Part shown: piece after piece, positions 1-4,884 of the stretch | Layout: every line of letters begins with the position of its first letter | Numbering within the stretch: position 1 is the stretch's first letter | DNA from: Phycisphaerales bacterium UBA6054 | Lineage (GTDB): Bacteria > Planctomycetota > Phycisphaerae > Phycisphaerales > UBA1924 | Reading direction: 5' to 3' | NCBI GenBank assembly: GCA_002429045.1 | Contig: DIYM01000068.1 | Location: 1 to 9,005 of the forward strand | DNA: 9,005 bases | Program-made: the position numbers and the translations under genes | The notes under the pieces: model-generated | Told to the model about the DNA's origin: nothing | The model's database searches: none | The model's input: the letters and a program-made list of their open reading frames with translations, nothing else

Positions 1-490
1 CGCCCGCCCCGTTCGCTTCGCGGATCGTCGGCATGAGGTCGCGGTGCAGGTGCTCCGCGTCGGGGTGGATGATCGTCACGCCCGTGTGCTTGCCCAACTC
101 GAGGAAGCACCCGAGCGGCCCGAGTTCCGATTCCACCCAGCGCTCCGCCTCCCCGATGGCGTCGCGATCGCGGGCGGTGATCCCGGGTTCGATCTCCCAG
201 CGGTGGTCCTCGAAGTAGTAGCGGTAGCCGCCGTGCTCGCAGATCGCGGGGATCCCGTCGAGCCGGCCCAGCAGCTTGCACACCGCCTCGCAGAAGGGCT
301 GGGGCCTGCCGGTGCACGGCACGATGACCGGCCGATCCCGGTCGGTCTGGGCCCGTTCGTTGTGCTCGGCCAGCCGCATCAGCACGCCGACATCCGCCGG
401 CTCGGTGTGCTCGGGCAGCAGGCAGCCATCCACGTCGCAGAACACCGCGTCAAACCTCCGGCGTTCGGATGCGTACCGGTTCTGGGGCAT
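1..490 (-). CDS. HAD-superfamily phosphatase, N-terminal part (runs off left edge)
   Basis: Reading the minus strand from the ATG at 490-488 gives 163 codons with no stop before the window edge, so the C-terminus is missing. Motif I of the HAD superfamily is at residues 17-24 (FCDVDGCL): Asp19 is the expected nucleophile and Asp21 the general acid. Motif II is Thr60 in PCTGRP, and an EHGG turn follows at 85-88, as in the Cof-type / sucrose-phosphate-phosphatase-like branch, where C-T-G-R and E-N/H-G-G recur. The Lys and second acidic motif should lie beyond the edge. From family knowledge, such enzymes are Mg-dependent cytoplasmic phosphatases of small phosphorylated metabolites (sugar phosphates, phosphoglycolate, mannosyl-3-phosphoglycerate). 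The substrate cannot be read from this part. No Shine-Dalgarno precedes the ATG; a TAGAGT hexamer ends six bases upstream of it. An opposite-strand reading over 44-532 is a shadow of this gene. Confidence 0.85.
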   Translation of the reverse strand, partial: MPQNRYASERRRFDAVFCDVDGCLLPEHTEPADVGVLMRLAEHNERAQTDRDRPVIVPCTGRPQPFCEAVCKLLGRLDGIPAICEHGGYRYYFEDHRWEIEPGITARDRDAIGEAERWVESELGPLGCFLELGKHTGVTIIHPDAEHLHRDLMPTIREANGAG

Positions 491-532
491 ACGGCTACTC
501 TACGAGTCCGTGAGCCGCCGGAACCCAACCCG
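491..532. promoter_or_regulatory. Divergent promoter region between HAD gene and membrane protein gene
   Basis: These 42 bp separate two start codons pointing away from each other, so both promoters must lie here or inside the coding ends. The stretch TACTCTA at 496-502 reads as a possible -10 element in both directions: TACTCT for the plus strand and TAGAGT for the minus strand. The minus-strand element ends six bases before the HAD ATG, the spacing expected for a leaderless transcript. For the plus strand it would leave a leader of roughly 25 nt. No convincing -35 hexamer is visible on either strand, so this is a weak prediction from spacing and one hexamer only. Confidence 0.25.
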
Positions 533-2764
533 ATGACGCAGTTCTTCACCGTCGCCATCTTTGCCGCGGCCGCGCTGCTCTTCGGTGTCCAGCCGATGGT
601 CGCCAAAGCGCTCCTCCCCGGGTTCGGTGGCGGATCGAGCGTCTGGACGACCTGCATGCTGTTCTTCCAGTGCCTGCTCATCGCCGGGTACCTGTACGCC
701 CACCTTCTGATGAGGCTCGGCAAGCCCGCGCAGATCATCATCCACGGCGTGATCATCGTCTCGGCGTTCGCGGTTGGCTGGCTCTTTGACGAACCGACAC
801 CTCCGCCCGGCGTGTCCGAGTTCCCGGTGTTGTGGCTGCTGGGGCAGTTGTTCCTGATCGCCGGCCTGCCGTACTTCGCGGTTTCCAGCGCCGGGCCGCT
901 GATCCAGGGCTGGTTTGCTCGGACGGGCCACCCCAGGGCGAAAGACCCGTACTTTCTGTATGCCGCGAGCAACGCGGGGAGTTTCGCGGGGCTGTTGGCG
1001 TACCCGTTCGTGATCGAGCCGAGGCTCGGGCTGGACCAGCAGCGTTGGGTTTGGCTGACGCTGTTCGGGGTGTTCGGGGTGCTCGCGGGCGGATGCATCG
1101 CGATGACGCGTCGGGCGGCGGGCGATGCCCACGCCGGGCGTGCGAAGGAAGCGTCATCGCCGGCTTCCTGGTCTGAGCGGCTCGGCTGGGTGTTCCTGGC
1201 GTTCGTGCCGTCGTCGATGCTGCTTGCCGTCACGACGCACCTGACGACCGAGGTCGCCTCGTTCCCGCTGCTGTGGGTGATCCCCCTGGGCGTCTATCTG
1301 CTGACCATGATCGCGGCGTTTTCACGCGCCGGCCCGATCCTCGCGAGGTTCGGCGCGCGTCCGATGATCGTTGCGATCATCGCCGCGTGGGTGCTGCTGG
1401 TCGCGTGGGACCGCGTTTCACTCAGCGTGCCGGTGGGCGTGAACATCGCGGTGCAGTTGGGTCTTCTGCTGAGCGTCGGGCAGTACGCCCACGCACGGAT
1501 GGCCCAGGCCCGCCCGCACGCGTCGCGTCTGACCGAGTTCTACCTGCTCATCTCCATCGGGGGGGCGCTCGGCGGGCTGTTCAACGGCATCGTGGCGCCG
1601 CTGGTCTTCGACGGCGTTCACGAGTATCACACCACGCTGGTGCTGGCCCTCTTCGTGCTCCCCGCAGCCGTGCGATCGACGCAGAGGACCGAGGCCCGGT
1701 ACTGGCTGGCCCGCCTGCTGATCCCCGCCGCCTCGCTCGCGATCCTGCTGGTCACGATGCGGGTCATCGGTCGCGTGCCCGACCCGACGGCTCGCGTCGC
1801 CATCGCGGCGGGCCCGGCGGCGCTGCTGGTGTACATGGGCTGGCGCGACCGCATCGCCGCCGGCGGGGCGCTGCTGTTCCCGATGCTCGCCCTGGTCGTC
1901 GGGAGCGCCGGCTCGGGCGTCGAGCACCGCGAACGGACGTTCTTCGGCGTCCACGAGGTCGTGCGTTTCGAGTCGGGCGATCGGGTGTTCCGACGCCTGA
2001 TCCACGGCACGACGCTGCACGGTCTCGAGATGATCGAGGGACCGGGGCCCGCGGGGGTGCCGCTCGGGTACTACCACCCGCGCGGGCCGCTGGGCGGGCT
2101 GTTCACCATGCTGCACGCCGACCACCCGGGCGGCATGCGCGCCGGACTGGTCGGGCTCGGCACGGGCGCGATCGCCGCGTACAGCCGCCCCGCAGACGCG
2201 TTCACGTTCTACGAGATCGATCCGGCGGTGTCCCGCATCGCGTCGGATCCGCGGTACTTCACCTTCGTCGATTCGGCGGACGGGCGGGTCGACATCCGGC
2301 TCGGCGACGGACGCCTGCTGCTCGAGCAAGAGAACTCCGCCGCCCGGGATCGGTTCGATCTGCTCGTCATCGACGCTTTCAGCTCCGACGCGATCCCGAC
2401 CCACCTGCTCACGCTCGAAGCGATGCGGGTCTACCGGGGGCGGATCCGGGAGGACGGCATCGTCGCGGTGCACATCTCCAACCGCCACCTCGACCTCTCC
2501 GGCTTGCTGCTGGGCGCCGGGCGTGCGGCGGGCTGGACGGTCCTGATCAACGAAGACGGGGTGGACCAGGAGTACACCGACCGGACCGGTCACTTCTCGT
2601 CCACCTGGATCGCGATGACCGGCTCGACCGAGCGGGCCGCGGGGTTGCGTCGTCGCGGTTTCGTCCCGTTCGAGCGGCCCGACGCCCCCGAGCCCTGGAC
2701 CGATCAGCGTTCGGACCTGCTCGGGGTGTGGGGGTTCGCCGGGTCTTCTGAACCCGGATCGTGA
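533..2764 (+). CDS. Polytopic membrane protein fused to spermidine-synthase-like (SAM-binding) domain
   Basis: This is a 743-residue protein. The ATG at 533 is preferred because the frame stays open upstream only antisense to the HAD gene, and because the family begins with a hydrophobic helix near the N-terminus (TVAIFAAAALLFGVQPMVAK). About 14-15 hydrophobic segments can be seen, roughly at residues 4-26, 37-60, 66-85, 97-120, 140-162, 171-191, 217-235, 241-263, 277-293, 298-317, 334-358, 365-381, 390-410, 420-437 and 441-460. The soluble C-terminal domain (about 465-743) has a Rossmann SAM-binding loop, VGLGTGAIAAY at 540-550. An acidic YEIDP follows at 560-564, then GDGR at 591-594 and an active-site-like IDAFSSDAIP at 613-622. 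These match the order in spermidine synthases. From family knowledge, such fused MFS-like/spermidine-synthase-like proteins are common in planctomycetes and other environmental bacteria but have no proven reaction, and many do not make spermidine. It sits in the inner membrane with the domain probably cytoplasmic. No Shine-Dalgarno is seen, and its stop is 47 bp before aroC. Confidence 0.88.
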   Translation: MTQFFTVAIFAAAALLFGVQPMVAKALLPGFGGGSSVWTTCMLFFQCLLIAGYLYAHLLMRLGKPAQIIIHGVIIVSAFAVGWLFDEPTPPPGVSEFPVLWLLGQLFLIAGLPYFAVSSAGPLIQGWFARTGHPRAKDPYFLYAASNAGSFAGLLAYPFVIEPRLGLDQQRWVWLTLFGVFGVLAGGCIAMTRRAAGDAHAGRAKEASSPASWSERLGWVFLAFVPSSMLLAVTTHLTTEVASFPLLWVIPLGVYLLTMIAAFSRAGPILARFGARPMIVAIIAAWVLLVAWDRVSLSVPVGVNIAVQLGLLLSVGQYAHARMAQARPHASRLTEFYLLISIGGALGGLFNGIVAPLVFDGVHEYHTTLVLALFVLPAAVRSTQRTEARYWLARLLIPAASLAILLVTMRVIGRVPDPTARVAIAAGPAALLVYMGWRDRIAAGGALLFPMLALVVGSAGSGVEHRERTFFGVHEVVRFESGDRVFRRLIHGTTLHGLEMIEGPGPAGVPLGYYHPRGPLGGLFTMLHADHPGGMRAGLVGLGTGAIAAYSRPADAFTFYEIDPAVSRIASDPRYFTFVDSADGRVDIRLGDGRLLLEQENSAARDRFDLLVIDAFSSDAIPTHLLTLEAMRVYRGRIREDGIVAVHISNRHLDLSGLLLGAGRAAGWTVLINEDGVDQEYTDRTGHFSSTWIAMTGSTERAAGLRRRGFVPFERPDAPEPWTDQRSDLLGVWGFAGSSEPGS

Positions 2765-2772
2765 GTGGCGCT

Positions 2773-2799
2773 GGTTCCGGCCCGCGATCGGGCCGAACC
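2773..2799 (+). promoter_or_regulatory. 11-bp hairpin in the gap before aroC
   Basis: The left arm GGTTC + C + GGCCCG (2773-2784) pairs with CGGGCC + GAACC (2789-2799). This gives 11 pairs with one bulged C (2778) and a CGAT loop. It occupies most of the gap between the membrane-protein gene and aroC and ends 12 bases before the aroC ATG. No T-run follows, so it is not a canonical intrinsic terminator. It could be a factor-independent stop for the upstream gene, a mRNA structure controlling aroC translation, or an operator. The pairing is seen directly; the function is a guess. Confidence 0.45.
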
Positions 2800-2805
2800 T
2801 ATCCT
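2800..2805 (+). promoter_or_regulatory. Possible -10 element for a leaderless aroC transcript
   Basis: TATCCT ends six bases before the aroC ATG. A TANNNT hexamer at this distance is the usual mark of leaderless transcripts whose first base is the start codon. There is no Shine-Dalgarno before this ATG, which fits. No good -35 hexamer is seen; TTCCGG at 2775-2780 would give a 19-bp spacer. It could be chance. Confidence 0.25.
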
Positions 2806-2811
2806 CCTGCC

Positions 2812-4020
2812 ATGCCGACCCCGCCCTCCCGTCTCCGATACCAGACCGCCGGCGAATCCCACGGGCCCGCCCTGATCGCGACCGTCCTGGGCGTGCCCGC
2901 CGGGCTCACGATCGACACCGACTTCATCAACCAGGAACTCCGCCGACGCCAGGGCGGCTACGGGCGCGGCGGGCGGCAGAAACTCGAGACCGACACCGTC
3001 GAGATCCTCACCGGAGTCCGACAAGGCAGGTCCATCGGAGCCCCGATCACCCTGCACGTCAAGAACCGGGACTCGCGCCTCGACGACCTCGAACGCACCC
3101 CGCCGGTCCACCGCCCGAGACCCGGGCACGCCGATCTGCCCGGCTCGATCAAGTGGCTGACCACCGATTGCCGCGAAACACTCGAGCGTGCGAGCGCCCG
3201 GGAGACCGCAGCCCGCGTCGCCGCGTGCAGCGTCGGGACCCTGGTCCTGCGCGAGATCTTCGGGGTCGAGTCCTTCGGGTTCGTCCGCCAGATCCTCGAC
3301 CAGCGCACCGACGCCGATGTCACGCCGCAGAACTGGCGTTCGCTGCGGGAAGTGCGAGACGCGTCGGACACCTACACGCTCGACGAGGCGACCACCGAGA
3401 GGCAGCGCGCCGTCATCCGCCAGGCCAAGATCGACAAGGACACCGTCGGGGGACACGTCGAGTGCCACCTGTTCAACTGCCCTCCCGGCGTGGGCAGCAG
3501 CATGAACTGGTACGACAAACTCGATGCGCGGATCGCGTACGCGGTCATGGGCATCCAGGCGTTCAAAGCGGTGCAGATCGGCGCGGGCACGCGGGCCGCG
3601 GAAACACGGGGCTCGCAGCTGCACGACCCGATCCGCTACGACGCGACCAAGACCGGCGAGTCACACCTCGGCTTCGTTCGCGACAGCAACAACGCGGGGG
3701 GCACCGAGGGCGGGATGACCAACGGGCAGCCCGTCGTCGTCACCGGGACCATGAAACCGATCGCCACGATCCTGCGTGGGCTGCCGAGCGTGGACCTGAA
3801 CACCAAGCAGCCGGAAGAGTCCCAGTACGAGCGCTCGGACATCTGCGCGGTCTCCGCCGCCAGTGTCGTGATGGAGCACGCGGTTGCGTTCGAGGCGGCC
3901 GCGGCGTTCATGGAGAAGTTTGGGGGCGACTCCGTCCCCGAGACCCGGGCCAACTACGAGTCTTTCCTGGATATCGCCCGGGCACTCCCGCTGGAAGATC
4001 CGGCCCAGACGATCGCGTGA
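2812..4020 (+). CDS. aroC: Chorismate synthase
   Basis: This is a 402-residue enzyme that converts 5-enolpyruvylshikimate-3-phosphate to chorismate with reduced FMN. It is the last common step to Phe, Tyr, Trp and folate, and is cytoplasmic and usually tetrameric. All three family signatures are present. GESHGPAL is at residues 14-21 near the N-terminus, with His17 as an expected catalytic residue. RRRQGGYGRGGRQK follows for the substrate and FMN phosphate. ERASARETAARVA with RPGHADL just before it forms the second signature, and RSDICAVSAASVVMEHA forms the third, near the C-terminus. The length fits the family (about 360-400). The ATG at 2812 puts GESHG at the usual distance from the start. 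A GTG at 2761 overlaps the previous stop as GTGA and would add 17 low-complexity residues, so it is less likely. A few signature positions differ from the common residue (for example Cys in RVAACSV where Gly is usual), without hinting at loss of function. No other shikimate gene is visible. Confidence 0.98.
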   Translation: MPTPPSRLRYQTAGESHGPALIATVLGVPAGLTIDTDFINQELRRRQGGYGRGGRQKLETDTVEILTGVRQGRSIGAPITLHVKNRDSRLDDLERTPPVHRPRPGHADLPGSIKWLTTDCRETLERASARETAARVAACSVGTLVLREIFGVESFGFVRQILDQRTDADVTPQNWRSLREVRDASDTYTLDEATTERQRAVIRQAKIDKDTVGGHVECHLFNCPPGVGSSMNWYDKLDARIAYAVMGIQAFKAVQIGAGTRAAETRGSQLHDPIRYDATKTGESHLGFVRDSNNAGGTEGGMTNGQPVVVTGTMKPIATILRGLPSVDLNTKQPEESQYERSDICAVSAASVVMEHAVAFEAAAAFMEKFGGDSVPETRANYESFLDIARALPLEDPAQTIA

Positions 4021-4038
4021 ACGCGGAGACCGGGGAGG

Positions 4039-4055
4039 CCCCCTTTTTTAGGGGG
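4039..4055. other. C-tract/G-tract hairpin after aroC
   Basis: CCCCCT (4039-4044) pairs with AGGGGG (4050-4055) around a five-T loop, starting 18 bases after the aroC stop. The T-run is in the loop and not downstream of the stem, so it does not match a classical Rho-independent terminator. It may still stabilise or end the aroC transcript. Confidence 0.35.
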
Positions 4056-4083
4056 GTGTCGGTCCGCGTCCGCTGCGACGGCA

Positions 4084-4120
4084 CGCGGGCGGTTTTCTTG
4101 CGCATTTCTGTCCGCCCGTG
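4084..4120. other. 9-bp inverted repeat with 19-nt T-rich loop
   Basis: CGCGGGCGG (4084-4092) pairs with CCGCCCGTG (4112-4120), nine pairs including one G-T wobble. The loop contains TTTTC and ATTTCTG and is markedly richer in A and T than its surroundings. It could be part of the aroC 3' end or the upstream control region of a following RNA. No function can be assigned. Confidence 0.35.
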
Positions 4121-4208
4121 ACCCCGGCGGACGATTTGATACCACAGAGGGACCGTGCGGCGCATCGCTGATGCACCGGACGCGGACCGGACGAACAGGA
4201 GGAGAATC

Positions 4209-4230
4209 CCGCGGGTGTCCCAGCCCGCGG
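4209..4230 (+). other. 7-bp GC hairpin inside candidate RNA
   Basis: CCGCGGG (4209-4215) pairs perfectly with CCCGCGG (4224-4230) around an 8-nt loop TGTCCCAG. It follows directly on a purine-rich AGGAGGAGAA tract (4197-4206). In an RNA this would be a very stable stem; no protein start fits the purine tract well. Confidence 0.4.
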
Positions 4231-4307
4231 CCGCGTCAGTTCGAGCGGGCCAACCAGCCTCTCTCAGAGCGGCGCCGTCGCAAGACACAGCGCATGCTCC
4301 TCTTCAG

Positions 4308-4343
4308 TCCCTCGCAGCGCTCCCCCGCTGCGAGGGATTCTTT
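4308..4343 (+). terminator. Rho-independent terminator-like hairpin
   Basis: TCCCTCGCAGCG (4308-4319) pairs perfectly with CGCTGCGAGGGA (4326-4337) around a 6-nt loop CTCCCC. It is followed by TTCTTT, giving a plus-strand terminator of good quality for a high-GC genome. The minus strand has no T-run after the stem, so it is directional. It lies 288 bp after aroC and only 32 bp before the ATG of the zinc-ribbon gene, so it either ends a separate RNA or aroC read-through, or acts as an attenuator. Confidence 0.6.
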
Positions 4344-4375
4344 GTGGTGCCCGGTACCATCTGGCGCCCAAACGC

Positions 4376-4864
4376 ATGCCCACCGAACCACCAACCACGC
4401 ACGAGTTCTCCCCCTGCCCCGGGTGCGGGTACGACCTGGCCGGGCTCGCCAGCGGTGTCTGCCCCGAGTGCGCCCGCCCGTTCACGAACCGTGAACTGTG
4501 GAGGAGCGGTCAGCACCGCAAATGGAACTGGGTGTGGCTCGACGACACGATGCGCCTGGTGTTCTGGCTCTGGATCGCGATGCTCGTCGGGCTGGTCTTG
4601 CTCCGCCTGTTCGAGGGCGAGGGCCTGTCCGTGTGGCTGGGTGTCGGGGTCGTCGGTCTGGCGGGGGCGTTCCTGGCCCGCTGGCAGCGGGGCCTGATCC
4701 GCAAGGCGCGGTCGTCGCCCGAGCGGGCGGCGCGGGGCCCGACCCGGTGGCGCCGGTGGTGCGTGCAGGCCCATTGCGGCGTGGCGATCCTGATCGCGGT
4801 TCCGATCGCCGGGATGGCGTGCCTGCTCGTGCTCGCCGGATTGCTCAGCGTCGTGTACCGATGA
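4376..4864 (+). CDS. Zinc-ribbon, three-TM hypothetical membrane protein
   Basis: This is a 162-residue protein of unknown function. The N-terminal zinc ribbon has two knuckles, CPGC at 14-17 (within CPGCGYDLAGL) and CPEC at 29-32, suited to bind one metal ion. Three hydrophobic segments follow at about 60-78, 84-102 and 132-159, with a basic stretch between the second and third (about 104-128, rich in Arg). The N-terminal ribbon probably faces the cytoplasm, but topology is inferred. A Trp-rich patch (KWNWVW, 49-54) precedes the first membrane segment. From general knowledge, small membrane proteins with an N-terminal C-P-x-C-G-Y-D-L-x-G-L ribbon are frequent and mostly uncharacterised in planctomycetes. 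The ATG at 4376 has no clear Shine-Dalgarno. The gene is convergent with gspE, leaving 20 bp between stop codons, so it is probably unrelated to secretion. Confidence 0.75.
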   Translation: MPTEPPTTHEFSPCPGCGYDLAGLASGVCPECARPFTNRELWRSGQHRKWNWVWLDDTMRLVFWLWIAMLVGLVLLRLFEGEGLSVWLGVGVVGLAGAFLARWQRGLIRKARSSPERAARGPTRWRRWCVQAHCGVAILIAVPIAGMACLLVLAGLLSVVYR

Positions 4865-4884
4865 GCGGGTCCCGGTCGTGGGGG

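Larger units (their letters stand above)
4140..4343 (+). ncRNA. Candidate structured small RNA ending in an intrinsic terminator
   Basis: Between about 4140 and the terminator at 4308-4343 the plus strand can fold into at least three local hairpins (4162-4174, 4209-4230, 4308-4337) and codes for no credible protein. A weak TGATAC (4137-4142) could be a -10 element, so the 5' end is uncertain. I compared it by eye with tmRNA, SRP RNA, RNase P RNA and common riboswitches, and recognise none of them. It could instead be a long 3' UTR of aroC or an attenuator-like leader of the zinc-ribbon gene. Only the structure is seen; transcription is inferred. Confidence 0.3.
4021..4375. other. 355-bp structured intergenic region
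   Basis: This is the only gap over 300 bp. I find no convincing protein in any frame; open frames here continue from aroC's shadow or into the zinc-ribbon gene's shadow and have Arg/Pro/Ser-rich translations. It contains, in order, a C5T6A/G6 hairpin (4039-4055), a 9-bp stem (4084-4120), a GCATC/GATGC mini-hairpin (4162-4174), an 8-bp direct repeat ACCGGACG at 4175-4182 and 4186-4193, an AGGAGGAG purine tract (4197-4204), a CCGCGGG/CCCGCGG hairpin (4209-4230), and a 12-bp terminator-like stem (4308-4343). The density of structure suggests a small RNA or a long regulatory leader/trailer. Confidence 0.7.

Noticed and set aside
44..532. In-frame N-terminal extension of the membrane protein up to 44
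   Set aside because: It is antisense to the HAD phosphatase gene, whose motifs are clear, and its translation has no hydrophobic helices or family resemblance. The start at 533 fits the family.
1418..2593. Minus-strand open frame of 391 codons opposite the spermidine-synthase-like gene
   Set aside because: Antisense shadow: compositionally biased and without recognisable motifs.
1273..2751. Long plus-strand open frame of 492 codons inside the membrane protein gene
   Set aside because: Arg/Gly/Ala-rich translation with no domain, caused by the high GC third-position bias of the real frame.
4039..4056. C5T6A/G6 hairpin as the classical aroC terminator
   Set aside because: The T-run is in the loop and no T-run follows the stem, so it is kept only as an unassigned hairpin.
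2704..4121. Open frames opposite and beside aroC (minus 2704-3624, plus 3153-4121)
   Set aside because: aroC explains the whole interval with family signatures; the alternatives are GC shadows.
4232..4256. GTTCGAG as a tRNA T-loop motif
   Set aside because: The flanking five bases on each side do not pair, and there is no anticodon or acceptor stem around it.
3908..4288. Minus-strand open frame of 126 codons across the aroC end and the intergenic region
   Set aside because: Overlaps aroC by over 100 bases, is basic and low in hydrophobic core residues, and has no ribosome-binding site or known motif.
4155..4697. Plus-strand open frames starting at 4155 and 4171 in the structured gap
   Set aside because: Both run through the terminator-like hairpin into the wrong frame of the zinc-ribbon gene, with Ser/Arg/Pro-rich translations.
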